Below are positions 46,373 to 53,587 of a stretch of DNA of 64,000 bases, piece after piece. Within the stretch, counting starts at the first letter, position 1; every line of letters begins with the position of its first letter. Position numbers and translations under genes: made by a program. The notes under the pieces are model-generated. The model was not told the DNA's origin and did no database searches. It saw only the letters and a list, made by a program, of their open reading frames with translations. The stretch comes from an uncultured Paracoccus sp. (GTDB lineage: Bacteria; Pseudomonadota; Alphaproteobacteria; Rhodobacterales; Rhodobacteraceae): assembly GCF_947487305.1 (NCBI RefSeq), contig NZ_CANKWH010000001.1, positions 372,001 through 436,000 on the forward strand. Direction: 5' to 3'.

Positions 46373-47332
46373 TCAGCGCCGGTTCCAGCCATAGAGCGCG
46401 ATCAGCTCCATCGCCACATGCGCCCCTGCCACTGCCGTCGCGCCGGTCGTGTCATAGGGCGGCGAGACCTCGACGACATCGCCACCGATGAGATCGATCC
46501 CCGCCAGACCGCGCAAGATCGCCGCCGCCTGCCAGCTGGCCAGCCCGCCCCAGACCGGCGTGCCGGTGCCCGGCGCGAAGGCCGGGTCGAGTGCGTCGAT
46601 ATCGAAGGTCAGATAGACCGGCCGCGCGCCGATCACCGTGCGGATGCGGTTGAGCGTCGCCTCGATCCCGTCCCGATGCACCGAGGGCGCGTCGAGGATC
46701 GTCACCCCCATCGTATCGGGATTGTCGGTGCGGATGCCGACCGATACGCTGGCCGCCGGGTCAACGATGCCCTGCCGGATCGCCTTGTAGAGAAAGGTCC
46801 CGTGGTCGATGCGCTCTGGGTCGTCATCGGGCCAGCTGTCGGAATGCGCGTCGAACTGGATCAGCGCCACCGGCCCCCGCCGCGCCGCCACGGCGCGCAG
46901 GATCGGCAGGGTGATGGAATGATCGCCGCCAAGGGTGATCGGGGCGGCGCCGGCATCCAGGATCGCGCCGATATGCGCCTCGATCCGCGCCGGCACTTCG
47001 CTTGTCTTGGCATAGTCGAAGGCCATGTCGCCGTAATCGATGACAGTCAGCAGCGACAGCGGGTCATAGCCCCAGCCATAGGGCGGATCATAGGGCTGCA
47101 GGGTCGACGCCTCGCGGATGGCGCGGGGGCCGAAGCGGGTGCCGGGGCGATGGGTGACGGCCTGATCGAAAGGAATGCCGGTCACGGCGATATCCGCGCC
47201 CGCCAGGTCCTTGGAGTAACGTCGGCGCAGGAAGCTGGTCGCCCCGCCAAAGGCATTCTCGAAGCTGAGGCCGCGCGGGTCGGTGCGGGTGAAGGCCTGA
47301 TCGACCTGATGCTTTGCGTCTTCCAGTGCCAT
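46373..47332 (-). CDS. speB: Agmatinase / ureohydrolase family enzyme
   Basis: A 319-residue binuclear manganese hydrolase. Metal ligands are in GGDHS, QFDAHSD and LTFDIDALDPAFAPGTGTP. The family hydrolyses agmatine to putrescine and urea, but relatives act on guanidinobutyrate or guanidinopropionate and cannot be told apart here. Start at 47332 (MALEDAKHQ); the upstream extension is not conserved. yceI lies upstream in the same direction, with repeat copy G between them. Confidence 0.88.
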   Translation of the reverse strand: MALEDAKHQVDQAFTRTDPRGLSFENAFGGATSFLRRRYSKDLAGADIAVTGIPFDQAVTHRPGTRFGPRAIREASTLQPYDPPYGWGYDPLSLLTVIDYGDMAFDYAKTSEVPARIEAHIGAILDAGAAPITLGGDHSITLPILRAVAARRGPVALIQFDAHSDSWPDDDPERIDHGTFLYKAIRQGIVDPAASVSVGIRTDNPDTMGVTILDAPSVHRDGIEATLNRIRTVIGARPVYLTFDIDALDPAFAPGTGTPVWGGLASWQAAAILRGLAGIDLIGGDVVEVSPPYDTTGATAVAGAHVAMELIALYGWNRR

Positions 47333-47395
47333 TGCGTCCCTCCACTGACGGGTTTCCGCAGAGGATGGCCGAAGCGCGCCACAGGGGCAACAGGG

Positions 47396-47565
47396 GGACA
47401 GCGGCAGACCGCCGGGTGGCCGCTGGCACGGTTGGTCGAAGCACATTCATGGCGCAACCATATAGAACAGGCGTTCGGCGTGGGGCGTCACCAAAGCGGC
47501 CGCCCGAGGGGGCGGTCGGCCGCTGGCCCGGGCGCGCTTCGCCCGCGTTTCCGGGCCGGGTCCGC
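47396..47565 (+). repeat. Dispersed structured element, copy G
   Basis: Copy G, the only one between two genes of the same direction (yceI and speB, both minus). Arm I AGCGGC/GCCGCT 47400-47405 and 47419-47424; core GAAC/GTTC 47465-47468 and 47473-47476; arm III AGCGGCCG/CGGCCGCT 47495-47502 and 47517-47524; arm IV GGCCCGG/CCGGGCC 47525-47531 and 47551-47557. Long-range pairing of 47400-47413 with 47511-47524 is 13 of 14. Its right end touches the yceI stop codon. Confidence 0.82.
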
Positions 47566-48176
47566 TACTCCGCCTTGCCCGCCTCCACCGAAATCTCGAT
47601 CTCGACCTCGTCGCCCACCGCCGGGGCGAATTGGCCCAGGCCGAAATCGGACCGCTTGATGGTCGTCTCGGCGTCAAAGCCGATCCACGGCTTGCCGGAC
47701 ACCGGGTTCTCGCCCTGCTGGTTCAGTTCGACCTCGAGCACCACGGGCTTCGTCACCCCGTTCAGCGTCAGATCACCGGTGACGGTCGCGGTCTTCTCGC
47801 CCGTCGGCTCGACGCTGGTCGAGGCGAAGGTGATCCGCGCGTCGCTGCCCTCGGGCAGATCAAAGAACGCGGGCCCCATCAGGTCGGTGAAACGGTCCTG
47901 CCAGCCGGTCAGCATCGCGCGGACCGGAAAGCTGACCTCGACGGCGGAATTTTCCGGTGCCGCCTCGTCCAGCGTGATCTGCCCCTCGATGCCGCCGAAG
48001 AGGCCGCGCGTGGTGGAGAAGCCAAGATGGTCATAGGCGAAGGCGATCTGGCTGTGTCCGGGATCGAAGTGCCACAGCGTCGCCCCCTCGGGTGCGGCCT
48101 CCTGCGCCCCCTCCTGCGCCAAGCCGGGCAGCGTGGTCAGCGCCAGAAGCGCGAGCGTTGACAGGGCGTGTTTCAT
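47565..48176 (-). CDS. YceI family periplasmic protein
   Basis: A 203-residue exported protein of the YceI lipocalin-like family, which binds isoprenoid-type lipids. Signal peptide about 1-20 (ending GLAQE), then the family's WHFDPGHSQIAFAYDHLGFS and TVTGDLTLNGVTKPVVLEVE. The ATG at 48176 has the usual signal-peptide start. Divergent from rpsF. The ligand and physiological role are unknown. Confidence 0.9.
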   Translation of the reverse strand: MKHALSTLALLALTTLPGLAQEGAQEAAPEGATLWHFDPGHSQIAFAYDHLGFSTTRGLFGGIEGQITLDEAAPENSAVEVSFPVRAMLTGWQDRFTDLMGPAFFDLPEGSDARITFASTSVEPTGEKTATVTGDLTLNGVTKPVVLEVELNQQGENPVSGKPWIGFDAETTIKRSDFGLGQFAPAVGDEVEIEISVEAGKAE

Positions 48177-48285
48177 CTGCTTCTCCGATCCACGGCAAGG
48201 ACCCGCCCTTGGTGCGGCCTGCGGCGCGCCGGGTCAACGCCCGGACCGCTCAGATTTCCGTCAACCGAGGACCGGGCGTTTGCGC

Positions 48286-48313
48286 TTGCATTGCCGGGAT
48301 TCGCCGCTATAAA
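48286..48313 (+). promoter_or_regulatory. Putative promoter of rpsF-rpsR-rplI
   Basis: TTGCAT (48286-48291) and TATAAA (48308-48313) separated by 16 bases, a strong -10 match. It leaves a leader of about 100 bases before rpsF. Confidence 0.6.
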
Positions 48314-48357
48314 GCCGCATCCTTCCGCAACTATGCGAAACCGGTGCAGCCTCTCGT

Positions 48358-48384
48358 GGCGGGGCGTGGAAGGGTTGACCCGCC
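48358..48384 (+). promoter_or_regulatory. Hairpin in the rpsF leader, candidate autoregulatory site
   Basis: GGCGGG (48358-48363) pairs with CCCGCC (48379-48384) and is followed by G, so a CCG triplet lies at the 3' foot of the stem. Leaders of rpsF operons in many bacteria carry an S6:S18-binding hairpin that exposes CCG. The match here is by position and this triplet only. Confidence 0.3.
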
Positions 48385-48419
48385 GTTGAAGCGCGCCTTG
48401 AGACTGAGAAAGGATCGCC

Positions 48420-48845
48420 ATGCCTTTGTACGAGCATGTGCTGATCGCCCGCCAGGACCTGTCGAACACGCAGGCCGAAGGGCTGATCGAACATTTCTCG
48501 GCCGTGCTGACCGATAACGGCGGCAAGGTCATCGAGAACGAATACTGGGGTGTCCGCACCCTCGCCTACAAGATCAACAAGAACCGCAAGGGCCATTACG
48601 CCTACCTCCGCACCGACGCGCCCTCGGCCGCCGTGCAGGAGATGGAGCGCCTTGCCCGTCTGCACGATGATGTGATGCGCGTCATGACCGTGCGCGTCGA
48701 CGAGCACGAGGAAGGCCCGTCGATCCAGATGCAGAAGCGCGACGAGCGTGGTGATCGCGGCGACCGTGGTGATCGCGGTGACCGTGGGGACCGCGGCGAT
48801 CGTGGTGACCGTGGCGAGCGTCGTGAACGCCGCGAACGCGCATAA
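48420..48845 (+). CDS. rpsF: 30S ribosomal protein bS6
   Basis: A 141-residue ribosomal protein. The conserved body ([15 protein letters not shown] to MRVMTVRV, about 1-94) is normal; the C terminus carries an unusual arginine-aspartate repeat: seven GDR tripeptides and one GER (residues 111-134), then RERRERA. First gene of rpsF-rpsR-rplI, with AAGGA before the ATG. E. coli S6 is glutamylated at its C terminus by RimK; a charged extension here could change that. Confidence 0.96.
   Translation: MPLYEHVLIARQDLSNTQAEGLIEHFSAVLTDNGGKVIENEYWGVRTLAYKINKNRKGHYAYLRTDAPSAAVQEMERLARLHDDVMRVMTVRVDEHEEGPSIQMQKRDERGDRGDRGDRGDRGDRGDRGDRGERRERRERA
48750..48821 (+). repeat. Tandem 9-bp repeat inside the end of rpsF
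   Basis: Eight 9-bp units of the form GGNGANCGN in frame with the gene, encoding seven GDR and one GER. Synonymous third-base differences between units show that it is not a very recent slip. Changes in copy number would stay in frame. Confidence 0.9.
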
Positions 48846-48859
48846 GGAGATCTGATCCA

Positions 48860-49087
48860 ATGGCGAACAAACCGTTTTTCCGTCGTCGCAAGGTCGATCC
48901 GTTCGGTGGCGAGAATGCCCCGAAGATCGACTATAAAGACACCCGCACCCTGCAGCGCTACATCAGCGAGCGCGGCAAGATCGTGCCGTCGCGCATCACC
49001 GCGGTCTCGGCCAAGAACCAGCGCAAACTGGCCCAGGCCATCAAGCGCGCGCGTTTCCTGGCCCTGCTGCCCTACGCCGTGAAATAA
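48860..49087 (+). CDS. rpsR: 30S ribosomal protein bS18
   Basis: A 75-residue ribosomal protein that pairs with bS6 on the 30S platform. The sequence ([20 protein letters not shown], then [23 protein letters not shown]) is standard. It lies 14 bases after rpsF and 12 before rplI. Confidence 0.97.
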   Translation: MANKPFFRRRKVDPFGGENAPKIDYKDTRTLQRYISERGKIVPSRITAVSAKNQRKLAQAIKRARFLALLPYAVK

Positions 49088-49099
49088 GGAGGCAGACCG

Positions 49100-49687
49100 A
49101 TGCAAGTCATTCTGCTGGAACGTGTGGCCAAGCTGGGCCAGATGGGCGAAGTGGTGAAGGTGAAAGAGGGTTATGCCCGCAATTTCCTTCTGCCGCAGGG
49201 CAAGGCGCTGCGCGCCAGCCAGGCCAATATCGACGCCTTCGAGGCGCAGAAGGCCAATTTGCAGGCCCGCAACGAAGAAGGCCGCGCCGAGGCCGAGAAG
49301 ATGGCCGCGCGCATTGATGGCGAGAAATTCGTCATCATCCGTTCGGCTTCCGATGCCGGTGCGCTTTACGGTTCGGTCACCCCGCGCGACGTGGAAACCG
49401 TCGCCGCCGAGGCCGGCCACAAGATCGACCGCAAGCAGGTCGTTCTGGGCAACCCGATCAAGGAACTGGGCCTGCATGACGTGACCGTCGTGCTGCACCC
49501 CGAGGTCGAGGCCACCGTCACCCTGAACATCGCCCGTTCGACCGAAGAGGCCGAACTGCAGGCGCAGGGCAAGTCGATCCAGGAACTGGCCGCCGAGGCC
49601 GATGCCGAGGCCGAATTCGAGATCGCCGAACTGTTCGACGAAATCGGTGCGGCCAATGACGACCTGGACGGCCCGGACAACCGTTGA
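49100..49687 (+). CDS. rplI: 50S ribosomal protein bL9
   Basis: A 195-residue ribosomal protein with the N-terminal domain [19 protein letters not shown], the connecting helix and the C-terminal domain ([12 protein letters not shown]). The tail after about 150 ([24 protein letters not shown]) is an acidic extension seen in alphaproteobacteria. Last gene of its operon. Confidence 0.96.
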   Translation: MQVILLERVAKLGQMGEVVKVKEGYARNFLLPQGKALRASQANIDAFEAQKANLQARNEEGRAEAEKMAARIDGEKFVIIRSASDAGALYGSVTPRDVETVAAEAGHKIDRKQVVLGNPIKELGLHDVTVVLHPEVEATVTLNIARSTEEAELQAQGKSIQELAAEADAEAEFEIAELFDEIGAANDDLDGPDNR

Positions 49688-49733
49688 TCGCGCGTCAGGT
49701 CTTGACCTGACCGGACGGTGATCCCGATATCTG

Positions 49734-49766
49734 CGCCGCGCCGAGCAATCGGCGCGGCGTTTTCTT
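49734..49766 (+). terminator. Rho-independent terminator after rplI
   Basis: An 11-bp stem (49734-49744 with 49749-49759) closed by a GCAA tetraloop and followed by TTTTCTTT. It separates the ribosomal operon from the methionine gene. Confidence 0.93.
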
Positions 49767-49775
49767 TCAGCGAGT

Positions 49776-49788
49776 TGAAACTGATTCA
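49776..49788 (+). promoter_or_regulatory. MetR-like box upstream of the homocysteine methyltransferase gene
   Basis: TGAA, five bases, TTCA, extended to TTGAA/TTCAA (49775-49789). This matches the enterobacterial MetR consensus TGAANNNNNTTCA exactly. It lies 86 bases upstream of the ATG. The regulator has not been identified here; the match is by sequence and by the fitting function of the gene. Confidence 0.5.
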
Positions 49789-49873
49789 AGTCAGACCCGC
49801 GATTTATGAATTTGACCTGCCGGCCTGCCCGTGAAACAGCAGGGGCGAGACGGCCTGACGTGAGGATTGGACC

Positions 49874-50884
49874 ATGAGTGACGCGCTGACCCGGTTGATG
49901 GCGGAACGCGACTGGCTGCTGGCCGACGGGGCCACCGGCACGAACCTGTTCAACATGGGCCTGTCTGCGGGCGAGCCGCCGGAACTGTGGAACGTGGACC
50001 AGCCCGACAAGATCCGCGCGCTCTACAAGGGCGCGGTCGATGCCGGCTCGGACCTGTTCCTGACCAACAGCTTCGGCGGCAATGCCAGCCGGCTGAAACT
50101 GCACCAGTCCCAGCATCGCGTGCGCGAGCTGAACCGCGTCGCGGCCTCGCTTGGCCGCGAGATCGCCGATGCCTCGGGCCGCACGGTCATCGTCGCCGGC
50201 AGCATGGGCCCCACCGGCGAGATCATGGCGCCGATGGGCACGCTGACGCATAATGCCGCGGTCGAGATGTTCCATGAGCAGGCCGAGGGGCTGAAAGAGG
50301 GCGGGGCCGACGTTCTCTGGGTAGAGACCATCAGCGCGCCCGAGGAATACCGCGCCGCCGCCGAGGCCGCCGATCTGGCCGGGATGCCCTGGGTTGGCAC
50401 GATGAGCTTCGACACCGCCGGGCGCACCATGATGGGCATGACCTCGGCCGCCATGTCGGCCATGGTCGAGAAGCTGCCGAACGCACCGGTGGCCTATGGC
50501 GCCAATTGCGGTGTCGGGGCCTCGGATCTTCTGCGCACCGTCATGGGCTTCGTCGCCTCGGGCAACGAGCGTCCGATCGTCGCCAAGGGCAATGCCGGGA
50601 TTCCGCGCTTCGAGCATGGGCACATCCATTACGACGGCACGCCCGAGCTGATGGGCGAATACGCGGTGCTGGCCCGTGACCTGGGGGTGCGGATCATCGG
50701 CGGCTGCTGCGGCACCATGCCCGAGCATCTGCGCGCCATGCGCCACGCGTTGGAAACCCGCCCCCGGGGCGAGCGTCCGACGCTGGAAGCGGTGGCGGAA
50801 AAGCTGGGCGGGTTCTCCTCGGCCAGCGATGGCACCGACGACAACGGCCCCAAGCGCGAGCGCACCAGCCGCCGCCGGGGGTGA
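49874..50884 (+). CDS. Homocysteine S-methyltransferase component (split methionine synthase; annotated elsewhere as betaine--homocysteine methyltransferase)
   Basis: A 336-residue zinc-dependent homocysteine methyltransferase barrel. The zinc ligands are C212 (GANCGVG) and C278-C279 (GGCCG). It corresponds to the first domain of MetH and carries the DGATGTNL start of the family. Rhodobacterales have a methionine synthase split into separate homocysteine, corrinoid and pterin proteins, and the corrinoid protein and DUF1638 helper lie nearby, so I favour that role. A betaine-dependent reaction is the alternative. A MetR-like box precedes it and a terminator follows. The pterin subunit is not in the window. 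Confidence 0.8.
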   Translation: MSDALTRLMAERDWLLADGATGTNLFNMGLSAGEPPELWNVDQPDKIRALYKGAVDAGSDLFLTNSFGGNASRLKLHQSQHRVRELNRVAASLGREIADASGRTVIVAGSMGPTGEIMAPMGTLTHNAAVEMFHEQAEGLKEGGADVLWVETISAPEEYRAAAEAADLAGMPWVGTMSFDTAGRTMMGMTSAAMSAMVEKLPNAPVAYGANCGVGASDLLRTVMGFVASGNERPIVAKGNAGIPRFEHGHIHYDGTPELMGEYAVLARDLGVRIIGGCCGTMPEHLRAMRHALETRPRGERPTLEAVAEKLGGFSSASDGTDDNGPKRERTSRRRG

Positions 50885-50903
50885 GCCGGTCCGCATGAAG
50901 ATC

Positions 50904-50933
50904 AAAGGCCGCGCGGGATTGCGCGGCCTTTTT
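50904..50933 (+). terminator. Rho-independent terminator after the homocysteine methyltransferase gene
   Basis: AAAGGCCGCGC (50904-50914) pairs with GCGCGGCCTTT (50921-50931) around a six-base loop and is followed by T residues. The A/T symmetry may let it work in both directions. Confidence 0.9.
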
Positions 50934-50951
50934 GTATCCCGTGCGAGCAGC

Positions 50952-51123
50952 ACAGGGTCAGCGGCCTGCCGTGGGTGGCCGCTGAGGCGGTTGGCCGATG
51001 CAGTTTATCGAGCCAGTATATCGAACGACTGTTCGGCACGGATCGTCACCAAAGCGCCTACCCGCCCGAACGGGCAGGCGCTCGCCCGGCGGCACTTCGC
51101 ACCTTGTTCCGGGCAGGGTCTAC
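50952..51123 (+). repeat. Dispersed structured element, copy H
   Basis: Copy H on the plus strand. Arm I CAGCGGCC/GGCCGCTG 50959-50966 and 50977-50984; core CGAAC/GTTCG 51022-51026 and 51031-51035; arm III AGCGCCT/AGGCGCT 51053-51059 and 51076-51082; arm IV GCCCGG/CCGGGC 51084-51089 and 51109-51114. Long-range pair 50960-50970 with 51073-51082 has one gap. It lies between convergent genes, directly before the DUF3461 stop. Confidence 0.85.
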
Positions 51124-51126
51124 CGT

Positions 51127-51501
51127 TCAGCTTCCCGTCGTCTCCTTGATCTGCCGGGTCAGCGCGCGCACACGCGCCACCTCCATCTCGACCGCCTTCA
51201 GCGCCTCGTCGATCTGGCTGGCAAGCGACGCCACATCGCCCCGCGCGGCCAGCAGGCTGTCCAGTTCCACGATCGCCGTGCTCAGCGTCGGCGAGATCTC
51301 CTGCGCCCCCTCCTCGGCCGTGCCGGGCGTGCCGACGCCGATGCGGCGAAAGCGATAGACCCGCGTGTCGGGCAGAAGCGAGCCGGGCTTGCGGCGATAC
51401 CTGACGCGCAGGATATCCTCGTCATTCGGTCCCTCGAAATAATCGTAGGAACTGATCTCGTTCGGCGACGTGATGCCCATCTCGGTCAGGGTCGGATACA
51501 T
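51127..51501 (-). CDS. DUF3461 family protein
   Basis: A 124-residue protein beginning MYPTLTEMGITSPNEISSY, with ILRVRYRRKPGSLLPDTRVYRF, the pattern of the DUF3461 family found in proteobacteria. The C-terminal 50 residues are predicted to form a coiled coil (IDEALKAVEMEVARVRALTRQI). Function unknown. The internal ATG at 51501 starts the conserved region; the frame is open to 51570. Confidence 0.8.
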   Translation of the reverse strand: MYPTLTEMGITSPNEISSYDYFEGPNDEDILRVRYRRKPGSLLPDTRVYRFRRIGVGTPGTAEEGAQEISPTLSTAIVELDSLLAARGDVASLASQIDEALKAVEMEVARVRALTRQIKETTGS

Positions 51502-51588
51502 GCGACGGCCTCCTCGCGGTCCTGCACTGAATTGCCCGTTCATGTTGGCGTTAACAGAACCGTGAATCAAGCGTTTAGACGCGGTGGG

Positions 51589-52668
51589 TCAGAACAGGCT
51601 CAGCTGGTCGCCGGCGCGGGGCGGCGCGGCGAAGCGGCTGCAATCCATCATCGGCGCGCGCTCGGAATAGCCGAGCTTCCTGCGCGCCAGCCGGAACCGC
51701 TGGCGCATCAGGTCGGCCTCGATCCCCTCGCCGCGGAAGCGGTGGCCAAAGCGCGGGTCATTGTCGCGCCCGCCGCGCATGGCCTGCACCCGGTTCATGA
51801 TATGGGCGGCCTTGCCGGGATGGTGACGCTCGAGCCAGTCGCGGAACAGCGGCGCGACCTCGTTGGGCAGGCGGACCGGGATCAGGCTCGCCGTGGTCGC
51901 CCCGGCCTCGCGGGCTGCTGTCAGGATCGCCTCGATCTCGGGCTCGTTCAGGACCGGGATCACCGGCGCGACCATGACCCTGACCGGCACGCCGGCCTTG
52001 GCCATGTCGCGGATCATCCGCAGGCGGGTGGCGGGCGACGGCGCGCGCGGCTCCATCTGCCGGGCGAGGGTCTCATCCAGCGTGGTCAGCGAAATCCCCA
52101 CCGCCGCCATGTATTTCGCCGCCATCTCGGCCCAGAGATCCAGATCGCGCAGCACCGTCTGCCCGCGCGTGACCAGCGTGACCGGGTGGTTCCAGCTGTT
52201 CAGCACCCTGAGCAGGCCGGGCATGATGGCGAATTTCGCCTCGGCCGGCTGGTAGGGGTCGGTATTGGTACCGAGCGCGATGGGCGCGACCTTGTAGCTG
52301 GCCCGCGCGATCTCCTGTTCCAACAGCCGGGCGGCATTGGGTTTGGCGGTGATCTTCGTCTCGAAATCGAGACCCGGCGACAGGCCCAGATAGGCGTGGC
52401 TGGGCCGGGCATAGCAGTAGATGCAGCCATGCTCGCAGCCGCGATAGGGGTTGATCGAGCGGTCGAAGGGAATGTCGGGGCTGGAATTGCGGGTGATGAT
52501 GCTGCGCGGCTCTTCGGTGACGATCTCGGTCCTGAGCAGATGTTCCTCGTCCGGCAGGTCCCAGCCATCGGCCTCGGGCTCGGCGCGCAGCCGGTCAAAA
52601 CGCGGCGCCGGCCGGGTATCGGCACCACGGGCCTTCAGGCGTTCAGCGGGGTTGCGGGGCGACAGCAT
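51589..52668 (-). CDS. Radical SAM protein, PA0069 family, with a C-terminal clamp-binding-like motif
   Basis: A 359-residue SplB-related radical SAM protein. The Fe-S motif C78-x3-C82-x2-C85 sits in NPYRGCEHGCIYCYARPSH, matching the PA0069 family (function unknown; distantly related to spore photoproduct lyase). The last six residues, DQLSLF, equal the consensus beta-clamp binding motif QL[SD]LF. The start at 52668 begins MLSPRNPAER; the frame is open to 52740. Divergent from the corrinoid protein gene. Confidence 0.85.
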   Translation of the reverse strand: MLSPRNPAERLKARGADTRPAPRFDRLRAEPEADGWDLPDEEHLLRTEIVTEEPRSIITRNSSPDIPFDRSINPYRGCEHGCIYCYARPSHAYLGLSPGLDFETKITAKPNAARLLEQEIARASYKVAPIALGTNTDPYQPAEAKFAIMPGLLRVLNSWNHPVTLVTRGQTVLRDLDLWAEMAAKYMAAVGISLTTLDETLARQMEPRAPSPATRLRMIRDMAKAGVPVRVMVAPVIPVLNEPEIEAILTAAREAGATTASLIPVRLPNEVAPLFRDWLERHHPGKAAHIMNRVQAMRGGRDNDPRFGHRFRGEGIEADLMRQRFRLARRKLGYSERAPMMDCSRFAAPPRAGDQLSLF

Positions 52669-52809
52669 GGGGCAAATATAGAACACAACGGGAACATTGA
52701 CCAGAGATTCGCCACAGGCGTCGCCAGCATAGCGCGCCATGTCGGATTTCTGCTATCCAAAGGGTCAAATACCGTTCAAAGGGCGGGAAACGCGAAGTGG
52801 AGTCCGATC

Positions 52810-53517
<708 letters not shown>

Positions 53518-53545
53518 GCCGCCGAGCGACTGGCATTTCGACCTG

Positions 53546-53577
53546 GGGCGGCCGCAGCGATGCGCGCCGCCCTTTTT
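53546..53577 (+). terminator. Rho-independent terminator after the corrinoid protein gene
   Basis: GGGCGGC (53546-53552) pairs with GCCGCCC (53566-53572), followed by TTTTT. It lies just before the convergent RTX gene. Confidence 0.87.
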
Positions 53578-53587
53578 CCTGCAGGGC

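Noticed and set aside
49848..49873. Resemblance of the leader of the homocysteine methyltransferase gene to the SAM/SAH riboswitch (ACGGC...CTGACGTGA...ATTGGA)
   Set aside because: The short motif looks similar to the consensus as I remember it, and the gene function would fit, but the P1 stem does not form and the loop is three bases short. A covariance-model search (SAM/SAH, Rfam RF01727) would decide; a hit above threshold would reverse this.
7030..51123. Dispersed elements as insertion-sequence or MITE ends, or CRISPR repeats
   Set aside because: There is no constant terminal inverted repeat between copies, no clear target duplication that I could see, and spacing is irregular over tens of kilobases.
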